In this document: piece after piece, positions 14,160-23,200 of the stretch | Layout of the letters: the number at the start of each line of letters is the position of its first letter | How positions within the stretch are numbered: the first letter of the stretch is position 1 | NCBI GenBank assembly: GCA_015063165.1 | Contig: SUSZ01000002.1 | Span: 1 to 36,516, forward strand | Source: Thermoplasmata archaeon | GTDB taxonomy: Archaea; Thermoplasmatota; Thermoplasmata; Methanomassiliicoccales; Methanomethylophilaceae | Length of the DNA stretch: 36,516 nucleotides | Direction: 5' to 3' | Made by a program: the position numbers and the translations under genes | Notes under the pieces: model-generated | Told to the model about the DNA's origin: nothing | The model's database searches: none | The model's input: only the letters and a program-made list of their open reading frames with translations

Positions 14160-15797
14160 ATGGCATCGGAGGACGTACTTCGCAAGACGCTAAAGAATGC
14201 GGACGGGAAGCCGTTCGCTAAGTACAAGGGACTGACCAACAACTTCGTGCTCGAGGATTTCGAGCTCATTGTGGACGAGGTCCAGAACGACAGGGCAGGG
14301 CACACGTTCATGCGCGTGAGGGTCCCGCTGAAGGCTGCAGGGTTCCCTGAGGACACCCACAACACCCCTTCTCGCGACATCGCCCTGAGGGACCTCATAG
14401 CCAGGCGCTTCTGGGAGTCCGCCCGTACCCATGCTCGTTCGCCCATACCGAAGACCGACGGAGGGGAGATGTTCATCCCAAGGCCGGGACAGGAGATCCT
14501 CGACAGGGGATGCGTCGCCATCACTGAGCATTATGTGGAGGTCAGGTTCACCGCGGACCTTCCCAGCTCCGGAGGAAGGGTCAACGCCGAGGCGACCGAG
14601 CTTCTGATCTTCGAGAGGATAGCCACAGTGGTCTCGGAATCGATGCGCTATTCCGCTTACAAGCAGTCCAAGCTGTACAACCATCTATACACCGCAGAGA
14701 ACGCCGATTACATAAGGTCCGAACTTCACAAGAGGGGTCTGGCAGCGTTCATCGCCAACGGCTCTATCCTTCCCCGCAGGGACGACGACCTCGCGCCCAT
14801 GGTCGACGCTGTGCCTTTCCGCTGCGTTCCCGAGCTGGAGGTCGAGATGGACGTTCCCAACGGCCCTCCGATAGCAGGATGGGGCATTCCTGAGGGATTC
14901 AACGCCGTCGTCGGACCCAGCAGGAACGGGAAATCCGTGCTCGCGGACGCCGTGTTCGCAGGAGTCTACAACCACATCCCCGGAGACGGAAGAGAGTATG
15001 CGATATCCGTTCCTCGCGCCACGTTCGTCATATCCGAGGCCGGAAGGCCCGCCAGCTCCGTGGATCTGTCCATGTTCATGGCGACCACCGAGGATTTCGA
15101 TGCGACGTCCGTCACCACCAGGTCCGTCCCTTCGCCGATGTCCGAGCTCGTAGCCATATCGGAAGCCGTGGAGATGGGGTCGTCCCTCGTAGTGATGGAC
15201 GAGGAGTATTCCAACCCGTGCGTCATCAGGAAAGGATTCATGGCCGACGACGGCTCGTACGCTTCGGTCTCGGAGATGGCGAGCGCCATGGGCCGCGCAG
15301 GGGTGTCCGTACTGATGGTCACCGGGGACGAGTCCGCCGTGAGGCATGCCGACCACGTCTTCATCATGAAAGGGTTCCAGGCCTATCCCGTCGATGTGGA
15401 GGGCCGGCTGGTCAACGACATGCTGTTCGTCATGCCCGAGCCCCGCTATCCCGTCTCCAAGAGCATGGAGTTCGAGAAGGGCCGCAAGAAGATCAGCACG
15501 GCGGCTTCGTCCATAAGGGTGGTCGAGATGGGGGAGCAGAAGGTCAGCGCCCCGATGGCTGCGCTGTTCGACATGTCACAGACCAGGACCATCGCCGATG
15601 CGATAGCCGTCTCCAAGGAGTCCATGGACGGTTCCAAGTCCCTCCTGGAGTTCTGTGAGGAAGCAATAATCGCGCTTCGCGAGGCAGATGCGGAGCCAGG
15701 GAACACCGCCGGGATGTACCATGTCGGCGTCAGGCCGATGGACATCGCCGCCTTCCTGAGCAGGCATCCGCAGATATTGATGATAAGAAAGGGGTAA
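14160..15797 (+). CDS. Predicted ATPase of the ABC class (PF09818-like)
   Basis: 545 residues. The N-terminal lobe begins LRKTLKNADGKPFAKYKGLTNNFVLEDFELIVDEVQNDRAG and continues RVRVPLKAAGFP, as in the COG3044 family. The P-loop GPSRNGKS lies at 252-259, a Walker B-like SSLVVMDEEYSNP at about 341-353, and a His switch-like VMVTGDESAVRHADHVF further on. It is not a transporter ATPase; no permease is near. The trypanosome homologue MRB1590 binds RNA in mitochondrial RNA editing, so an RNA role is plausible. The start has a good ribosome binding site (GGTGAT), unlike the leaderless neighbours, in line with a transcribed leader. Stop TAA; a hairpin terminator follows. Confidence 0.85.
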   Translation: MASEDVLRKTLKNADGKPFAKYKGLTNNFVLEDFELIVDEVQNDRAGHTFMRVRVPLKAAGFPEDTHNTPSRDIALRDLIARRFWESARTHARSPIPKTDGGEMFIPRPGQEILDRGCVAITEHYVEVRFTADLPSSGGRVNAEATELLIFERIATVVSESMRYSAYKQSKLYNHLYTAENADYIRSELHKRGLAAFIANGSILPRRDDDLAPMVDAVPFRCVPELEVEMDVPNGPPIAGWGIPEGFNAVVGPSRNGKSVLADAVFAGVYNHIPGDGREYAISVPRATFVISEAGRPASSVDLSMFMATTEDFDATSVTTRSVPSPMSELVAISEAVEMGSSLVVMDEEYSNPCVIRKGFMADDGSYASVSEMASAMGRAGVSVLMVTGDESAVRHADHVFIMKGFQAYPVDVEGRLVNDMLFVMPEPRYPVSKSMEFEKGRKKISTAASSIRVVEMGEQKVSAPMAALFDMSQTRTIADAIAVSKESMDGSKSLLEFCEEAIIALREADAEPGNTAGMYHVGVRPMDIAAFLSRHPQILMIRKG

Positions 15798-15801
15798 GCG
15801 G

Positions 15802-15822
15802 AAGGGGCCTTGCCGGCCCTTT
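15802..15822. terminator. Hairpin between the convergent ATPase and 58-aa genes
   Basis: Bases 15802-15809 pair with 15815-15822 (8 bp, one G-U) around a 5-nt loop, lying between the two stop codons. Confidence 0.5.
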
Positions 15823-15998
15823 CACAGCTTGCCTTGCATGAATTCGATGGCCCTCGCTGCGAACACGAAAGCCAGTATGCCCAGGCCGATGACCCATGCC
15901 TCTATGGGGGCCTGGGTCTCCAGGCATGCGTATATCCAGATGGATGCGAACGCTGCCAGGAATATCAGGTCGCCTACGACCTGCCTTACCGTCGCCAC
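15822..15998 (-). CDS. Small two-span membrane protein, 58 aa, GTG start
   Basis: Reading from GTG 15998 gives VATVRQVVGDLIFLAAFA, a first membrane helix ending WIYACL, a short loop (ETQAPIEAW), a second helix (VIGLGILAFVFAARA) and the tail IEFMQGKL. Codon use is like that of the neighbours. It starts 5 bp past the stop of the double zinc-ribbon gene, so it is cotranscribed with it and GGGP synthase. No start ATG lies in frame. Function unknown; a membrane partner for the zinc-ribbon protein is possible. Confidence 0.6.
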   Translation of the reverse strand: MATVRQVVGDLIFLAAFASIWIYACLETQAPIEAWVIGLGILAFVFAARAIEFMQGKL

Positions 15999-16002
15999 CG
16001 GC

Positions 16003-16362
16003 TCATCTTCTGTTGTAGGAGTCCTGCCAGTTGTTGAACACCTTGTCGGTGTAGTTGTTGATCTGGACCTCGTCCTGCTTGTTGTCGGGCACGACGAATC
16101 CTCTGATGGGGAACTCCTTGTCGCAGTAGGGGCATCTGACGTTGGGGCAGTTCTGGTTCGCCTGGGAGCAGTACTTGCACGCGACAGCTCTGGACTGGAA
16201 CAGGCTGAACTCGTTGCCGCAGTTGGGGCAGAGGTATCTGCGCGCGGCCACTTTCAGGTCCCTGTTGATCCCGGCGGCCCTCTCCTCGGGGGTGAGCCAC
16301 ATGGGTGCCCTCGGGGATATGGGGGTGTTGTAGGACGGTCTGTCTCCGTCGTAGTATCCCAT
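16003..16362 (-). CDS. Double zinc-ribbon protein, 119 aa
   Basis: MGYYDGDRPSYNTPISPRAP is a flexible N-terminus, followed by a helical LTPEERAAGINRDLKVAARR. Two zinc ribbons follow: CPNC with CKYC about 20 residues on, and CPNVRCPYC. A polar tail ends the protein. ATG 16362 lies 5 bp after the stop of GGGP synthase and is in the same operon; the long upstream frame inside GGGP synthase is shadow. The role in or beside lipid synthesis is unclear; it may be an adaptor for the small membrane protein downstream. Confidence 0.75.
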   Translation of the reverse strand: MGYYDGDRPSYNTPISPRAPMWLTPEERAAGINRDLKVAARRYLCPNCGNEFSLFQSRAVACKYCSQANQNCPNVRCPYCDKEFPIRGFVVPDNKQDEVQINNYTDKVFNNWQDSYNRR

Positions 16363-16367
16363 GTCGA

Positions 16368-17105
16368 TCACAGACCCTTGGCGGCCTTCACGACGGATTT
16401 GAGGTACTCTCCGTCGTCGCACCTCTCCAGAAGCGTTCCGGTGACTATGACATCGGCTCCAGCCTCTCTGGCGGCCGCGGCGGCCTCGGGGGTCCTGATT
16501 CCTCCGCCGACGATGAGCGGGATGCTGATGGCCTTCTTCACGGCGCGGATCATCTCGGGCGGGACAGGCCTGTCGGCTCCGGATCCTGCCTCCAGATAGA
16601 ACAGGGACATGCCGTACATCTCGGCGGCCAGCCCGTAGGCGACGGCGAGGTCGATCTCGTCGCGCTTCACGACCTTGGCGTTCCCGACCTCCCCTACCTT
16701 CATTCCAGGCTCGACGATGACGTATCCCATGGATATGGTCTCGATCCCGAGCTTCTTGAGGTAAGGTGCGGCCATGACCTGGTATCCCATGACCTTCTTG
16801 AGGTCCATGCTGTTCATCATGCACATGTAGAGGATGCCGTCGACATCTGTGCTGAGGGCGTCAGGTCCTCCGGGGAAGTGGATGGCGGGAAGGCCAGAGC
16901 GCTCTTTGATCGCTTTGGCGGTCGAGGAGAGGTTCTCTTTGGTGACACCGGTAGAGCCACCGATCAAGACGGCGTCCGTGCCGGCGTCCTTCATCCTCTT
17001 CGCTATATCGCCTGCGATCTCCGCAGACTGTTTGTCTGGATCGATGAGGGCCATGTGTATGGTTCCCTTGGCGATCCTGTCAAGAAGATACTGTTTGACG
17101 GTCAT
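16368..17105 (-). CDS. (S)-3-O-geranylgeranylglyceryl phosphate synthase
   Basis: This TIM-barrel prenyltransferase joins geranylgeranyl diphosphate to sn-glycerol-1-phosphate, the first ether bond of archaeal membrane lipids. 245 residues, usual length. Family motifs are IHMALIDPDKQ near 16-26 (start of the glycerol-phosphate site), DAVLIGGSTGVT, IHFPGGPDALS, YLEAGSGADRPVP around 171, VGGGIRTPEAA and GADVIVTGT at the end (phosphate grip). Upstream ATAGAA/TTATAG element at 17144-17151; ATG 17105 begins the family N-terminus. First gene of an operon with the zinc-ribbon and 58-aa genes. Confidence 0.95.
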   Translation of the reverse strand: MTVKQYLLDRIAKGTIHMALIDPDKQSAEIAGDIAKRMKDAGTDAVLIGGSTGVTKENLSSTAKAIKERSGLPAIHFPGGPDALSTDVDGILYMCMMNSMDLKKVMGYQVMAAPYLKKLGIETISMGYVIVEPGMKVGEVGNAKVVKRDEIDLAVAYGLAAEMYGMSLFYLEAGSGADRPVPPEMIRAVKKAISIPLIVGGGIRTPEAAAAAREAGADVIVTGTLLERCDDGEYLKSVVKAAKGL

Positions 17106-17174
17106 CTCTGATGTCTCCGATGCAAGGCGAGGAAGTCTTGCATTTCTATAAGGGCTCGATATGCCCCACTATAC

Positions 17175-17246
17175 TAAAAAGATACGTTCCCTGTACAAGG
17201 CCTAGACGATTCATCCGTGCAGATTTTCCTACGGTCTTGTACAGGG
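17175..17246 (-). terminator. Long-stem hairpin with T5 after the giant surface-protein gene
   Basis: CCCTGTACAAG (17189-17199) pairs perfectly with CTTGTACAGGG (17236-17246), an 11-bp stem around a 36-nt loop. On the minus strand a TTTTT run follows (plus 17176-17180). Just before it, at 17254-17265, a GGGC-GAAA-GCCC hairpin lies 5 bp past the stop. It ends the giant mRNA, or yields a 3' RNA. Confidence 0.55.
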
Positions 17247-17270
17247 TTAAGGAGGGCTTTCGCCCGGGTT

Positions 17271-20200
17271 TCAAGGCTTCTTCCTGAGCAGGAGAATACC
17301 GGCTATCGCGCCGACGACGATTACGGCGACGACGGCTCCGATAATCATGGTCCACTGATTGTCCTGAGTCTCGCTTCCCGATCCTACTGTGACGGCGCAG
17401 GACGCGGTGTAGCCTCCGTCGTTGGTCTTGGCGGTTATGGTGGCGGACCCTTCCTTGACAGCGGTGACGTTTCCGTTCTGGTCCACCTTGGCGATAGTTT
17501 CGTCGGAGGAGGTCCAGACGATGCTGGAGTCGGTGGCGTCAGAAGGGCTGACGGTCGCGGATATCTTCGCGGTCATTCCTTCTCTGATGGACAGCGAGGG
17601 CTTGTCCAGAGAGATTCCGGTCACATGCTTGGATATCGCTGTGGCCTCGTAGGTCGCTGTATAGGTGGCATCCGCCTTGGCAGCGGAGAGCGCAGGGGAC
17701 CATCCGGAGAAGGCGTAGGAGTAGCTGTCGTCCGAGGGTCTCGCGGGGGTGCTTCCGCTGTATGCGGGTACCTCGCCGTAGCTGGCAACGGTCTGTACCA
17801 GGTCGCTTCCGTCCCAGTTCTTCCATGTGATATCGAAGACCAGGGGCGTGGTGGTGGCCTCGTAGGTGACGTCGTAGGCGGGCATCAGGAACGCGCCGTT
17901 GATGAAGTAGACGGTCTGCTCGGAGTGCCAGTCGCTCACTTCGTATCCTTCCTTGACGTAGCTCTCGCGGAGCTTCACAGCTTCGCCGAACGCATGGGTC
18001 TCGACGTCTCCGACCTGGGCTCCGTCGACGAGATATGTGACGGTGAAGACGGGCTCGGTGGCGTTGTAGGTGGCTGTGTACGCTGTATCCGAAGTAGCGG
18101 CGACGATCTCAGGGATCCATCCCGCGAAGGAATAGCTGTGCTCGGCGTCGGAGGCCTTGGTGGGTTCGGCTCCGGTGTATATCGGAATCGTACCGTAGGC
18201 CGCTTCGGTGGTTGCCAGTACGTTTCCGTCCCAGTTCTTCCATGTTATCTTGAAGGACGACGATATGCTGGTGGAGACGAAGGTCACGTCATACGCGGGC
18301 ATCAGGAATGTCCCGTCAGCGATGTTCACGTCATCCAGGGGATTCCAAGGGGTGAATGGCCCCTCGTAATCTGCACGGATCTTCACGTTGCTTCCGGCGA
18401 AGTACATCTCGACGTCTCCGACCTGCTTTCCGTCGACCAGATAGGTGACGGCGTGCTTTATCGGAGTCTCGTCGTAGGTTGCGATGTAGGTGGCATTCGA
18501 TGTAGCGGCGACGGGCTCGGGGCTCCATCCCGCAAATGTGAACCTGTATTGGGAGTTGGCATGCCTCGTCGGAGTTCCGGAGTAGGTCGGAACCTCGCCC
18601 TTTTCTACTGTGGAGGTCGCAAGAATAGCATTGTTCCAGTCCTTCCATGTTATGGTGTACGTCTTGACGACTATCGGCACGGGCGTGAACATCGCGGTGT
18701 ACGCGGCATCGGATGTAGCCGCGACTGGCCTGGGGCTCCATCCCGCGAACTCGTAGGTGTAGCCGGAGTCGGCTTCCCTTGAGGGTTCGGTTCCCGAGTA
18801 CGAGGGCATCGCGCCTTCCTTCACGGTTGACGTGGAAAGGACTCTTCCGTCCCAGTTCTTCCAGGTGATCGTGTACGTCTTGACGACTATCGGCACGGGC
18901 GTGAACATCGCGGTGTACGCGGCATCGCCCGTGGTTGCGACGGGCTCGGGACTCCATCCTGCGAACTCGTAGGTGAAAGACGTATCGGCCGGTTTCGAGG
19001 GGGTGTCGTCGCTATAGGTCGGGATTTCGCCTTCTTTCACGGTGGACGTGGAAAGGACGTTTCCGTTCCAGTTCTTCCAGGTGATCGTGTAGGTCTTCGC
19101 GATCACAGGGATGGCATTGTACGTCGCCGTGTAGGTCGCATCGTCCGTAATCGGGCCTATGGAAGGGCTCCATCCGGAGAATGAATAGGTGAATTCGGAA
19201 TCCGAAGGCTTTGAAGGCGTGGACCCGCTGTAAGATGGCGTGGATCCATAGTCTACGGTGGACGTGGAAAGGACGTTTCCGTTCCAGTTCTTCCAGGTTA
19301 CCGTGAGCTCGATGATCGTCGTGGTGGCGTTGAAGGTGACGTCATAGGCGGGCATCAGGAACGCGCCGTTGATGAAGCGGACGGCTTGTTCGGTCTCCCA
19401 GGCGCTCACGGTGAAGCCTTCCTTCTCGTACGCCGCGCGGAGCTTTACAGATTCGTTGTATTCGTGGGTCTTGACGTCTCCGTACTGGATCCCATCGACG
19501 GTGTACTTGACGGTGTATCTCATGGGCGAGGAAGAGTAGGTAGCCGTGTAGGAAGCGTCCGATACGGCTGCCGAGGGTTCCGGGTCCCATCCGTCGAAAG
19601 TGTACGAGCACATGTCGTCCGAGGGCTTGGCAGGCTCCGTTCCGGCGTAGGCTGGGACGACGCCCTCTTCGACCGTGGAGATCAGAAGGACGCTTCCGTC
19701 CCAGTTCTTCCATGTGATCTGGTATGTGTTCTTCTCTATCGGTATGGAATCGAACTGGGCTGTGTACGTCATGTTCGATGTGATCGGCCCTATCGTCGGG
19801 TCCCATCCGGAGAACGTGTAGGCCTACTCGGAATCAGCCGTTCTGGAAGGAGCGGTTCCGGTGTATGAAGGGGTGCTTCCGTAGTCAACGGAGGATTTCG
19901 CAAGGGTGCTTCCGTCCCAGTTCTTCCAGGTGACCGTGAGCTCGATGATCGTCGTGGTGGCGTTGAAGGTGACGTCGTAGGCGGGCATCAGGAACGCGCC
20001 GTTGATGAAGTAGACGGTCTGCTCGGAGTGCCAGGCGCTCACGGTGAAGCCTTCCTTCTCGTACGCTGCGCGGAGCTTCACGCTGTCCCCGACCGTATAC
20101 GTCTCCTTCTCGCCGACCTGGGCCCCGTCCACCAGGTAGGCGACGGTGTATTCGGATCCGGTCCACTGGGCGACGTAGGTTGCGTTCGCGGTGACCGTGG

Positions 20201-23200
20201 CGGATACCGTGGGCGACCAACCGGAGAGCGTGAATCCGGGATTGCCGGCGGGCGTTCCCGAGAATCCAGGCGTTGCGGAGCCGTAAGCGACGGAGTAAGT
20301 CTGGGCATCGAACGTTCCCTGGCTGCCGGGCTCGTACGTCACGGTGTACTTCACGGCCACCTGGGTGTACGATGCGATGTATTCGGCATCAGCGGTGGCG
20401 GCGACAGGGGTCGGAGACCATCCGGAGAACGTGTAGGTGTATCTCGCATCGGACGCTCTGGACGGGATTCCTTCGTATGAAGGGGCCATGCCCTCGTCGA
20501 CGATGGTCGTGGACAGGACGCTTCCGTCCCAGTTCTTCCATGTTATAGTGTATGTCTTGACGACTATCGGCATGGGCTCGAACACCGCGGTGTACGCGGC
20601 ATCGCCAGTGGCTGCGACGGGCTCGGGGTTCCATCCCGCGAACTCGTAGGTGTAGCCGGAGTCTGCGTCCCTTGCGGGTTCGGTTCCCGCGTACGAAGGC
20701 ATCGCGCCCTCCTTCACGGTTGACGTGGAAAGGACGCTTCCGTCCCAGTTCTTCCATGTTATCGTGTAGGAAGGGGATTCGACAGTCAGGGTGCAGGTGT
20801 CGGTGTATCCGCCGTCCGCGGTGGTCACGGTGATCGTAGCGGTTCCGGCCGATAGCACCTTGACGACCCCGTTGCTGACGGTCGCTACGTTGCTGTCGCT
20901 GGTGGACCAGGTCACAGAGCGGTCTGTGGCGTTCGAAGGGCTCACCGTGGCCGTGAGGGTCACCGTGTCGCCGACAGCGGCGGAGTCCGTGTTCTTGTCC
21001 AAGGAGACGGACGTTACGCTGATCGTCGGGTCTCCGACGGTGATGGTGCAGGTGGCGGTCCTTCCGTTGCTGGAGGTGGCGGTGATGACAGCTGTTCCGA
21101 AGGACACTCCGGTCACCGTTCCGTTCTTCACGGCGGCTACGCTGGAATCGCTGGTGGACCATTCAAGGGTCCTGATCCCGGCGTTGGACGGGTTGAAGTT
21201 CACTTCCAGCTCGTACTCCTCGCCGATGCCGATGGTCTTCGCCTTCTCGTCGAAGGATATGCTGGAGACGGCGACGTTGTGCCTTATGCAGTAGAGGATC
21301 CCTCTGTCGTTGGTGTAGACGATGCCTCCGTCCTCGAGGAAGTGGACCTGCTGGCTGCAGTACTGGGAGATAGCCACGTTCTCCATGTAGGATAGCGTCA
21401 GGTTGTTCGTCCTCAGGTCGTGCTCGACGACCATGAGGTTCGGCGATTCCACATAGGGTACGATGTAGGCGTACACCTTTCCGGGATGGCCGGTGGAGAT
21501 AGCCATGCTTCCATGGGCGTACAGCTTCGTGCTGTCCAGGGTGGCGAGGACGTCCATGGTCTCGAGGTCGTAGACGCTGAAGGTTCCGTCGGAGAAGACG
21601 TATCCCTTGCCTTCGTTGATGATCATTGCCGAGCTGTAGCTGCTCTTCTCTCCGTTGGATCTGACCTTGAGGGAGGCGTGGTCGAACACTCCGTTCTCGT
21701 CGATCTTAACAGATGCGACGTTGTAGATCTTTCCTCTCTGCGAATCGAATATCCCAGAGAGGTAGGTGGTGACGGTGGCGTATCCTTCGCCCACGTCGAT
21801 GTACCCCTTGTTGGAATACTGTCCCTTGAACTCGGGGATGTATATCTTGTCTATCATCTCCCCGGTCTTGGCGTCGCTGGTCTGGAGATATACGTCCCGT
21901 CCGTCCTCGTCGTATCCGCAGACCATGATGAATCCGTTGTGGAACACCATATGGGTTCCGCCCTCGTACATGGTGACGAAGGATCCCGTGTCCTTGGTCC
22001 AGACTGGCGCCTGGAGGTTGGTGGGATTGCTGGGGTCGCTGTCCTCTGCCTTGTAGCAGGAGGTTCCGTTCTTGGTCTCGACGTAGAAGTATCCGTCGTG
22101 GTAGAACGCCTTGGCGGTGGTGGCGTTGAGGACGAAGAGCTGGTTCAGGTCGGTGTCGTATACCTTTCCGGTGATGCCGTCCAGGACCATGTTCCCTCCG
22201 ACCGCGACATACTCATAGAATCCGCTGAACGAGGCGGCGGTCTTCACGCTCTTGACGAGCCTTCCGTCGTCCGCGTCTATCTTGAGAAGGATGTTGTCGT
22301 TCTTTGCGTAGATGTAGCCTCCTATAATCGCGGGGGCGTAGACCATGTTCTTGAAAGAGGCTCCCGCGGTTCCGCCGGACCCGAACATCCAGGAGGACAC
22401 GTAGTCGTCGGGGGTGGGGGTGTCTTTGTCGGTGGAGTTGATGAAGGAGCCTGAGGCGTAGTAGGCGGATTCCACGCGGACGGAGGTGTCGCTCTCGATC
22501 TCGATCTCCATGGACGAGGCGGGTCCGGATTCTGCTCCGTTGATGGACCATGAGGTGGATTCGTACCCTTCGTTCGGGACGAAGACGAGATTGGCTATCG
22601 AACCTGTCACGACGCTCGTTCCGGAGGACGCTGGGGCAGAGGATCCGTTGATGTACGCCAGGATCTTCCCGTTCTCCGCATCGAACGTCAGCTTGTACTT
22701 CGCAGCGCTCTGGGAGGCCCACTTCGCGTAGACCGTGGTATTGCTCTCCACCGCTCCGAAGTCGTAGAGTTCGGTGCGCTCGGAGGAAGTGTACCATCCC
22801 AGGAAGGCGTATCCGCTCTTGGTCGGGACGGCGGGAACGGTGGCGGAGGCTCCCTCGAGGACGCTCTGGGGGCTCACTGAAGATCCGCCGTCGGTGTCGA
22901 ACGAGACGGTGACCTTTCCCTTTTCCGTTACTCCGGCGACGGTTATCATGGTGTCATGGAGGATGACGAAGGAGTATACGCGGCACTTGTCGGTGCTGTA
23001 GTCGGCCTTGGCGGTGGTGCCGTCCACCTTGGCGGCGTACGAGGACGAGAACTGGTATCCGGGCAGGCAGCGGACCTCGAAGAGCACTGTGCTCCCGTGG
23101 ACCACGTCCCGGCTTTCGGAGACGGAGAAGCTGTACCCGGTTCCGGACGGGCACTTGACGTCGTAGAGGTTGAGCGCTATTCCGGAGATGACGACTTCGG

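Noticed and set aside
13888-14193. 101-codon ORF over the structured leader
   Set aside because: Arg-rich random-looking composition, crosses all the hairpins and overlaps the ATPase start out of frame.
17217-18782. Plus-strand ORF of 521 codons
   Set aside because: Repetitive Gly/Val-rich antisense of the W-K-N-W repeats; its periodicity is inherited from the real gene.
19824-19826. Treating the two halves of the giant gene as two separate genes
   Set aside because: The downstream half has no signal peptide, start site, ribosome binding site or promoter and begins in mid-repeat, so independent expression is unlikely.
17640-20780. CRISPR array or transposon-like repeats
   Set aside because: The repeats are about 210 bp or more, in frame and coding, with no short constant repeat and spacer pattern; no transposase or terminal inverted repeats occur in the window.
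21420-22454. Long plus-strand ORF (344 codons) inside the giant gene
   Set aside because: Antisense shadow of the propeller domain with no recognisable motif, promoter or ribosome binding site.
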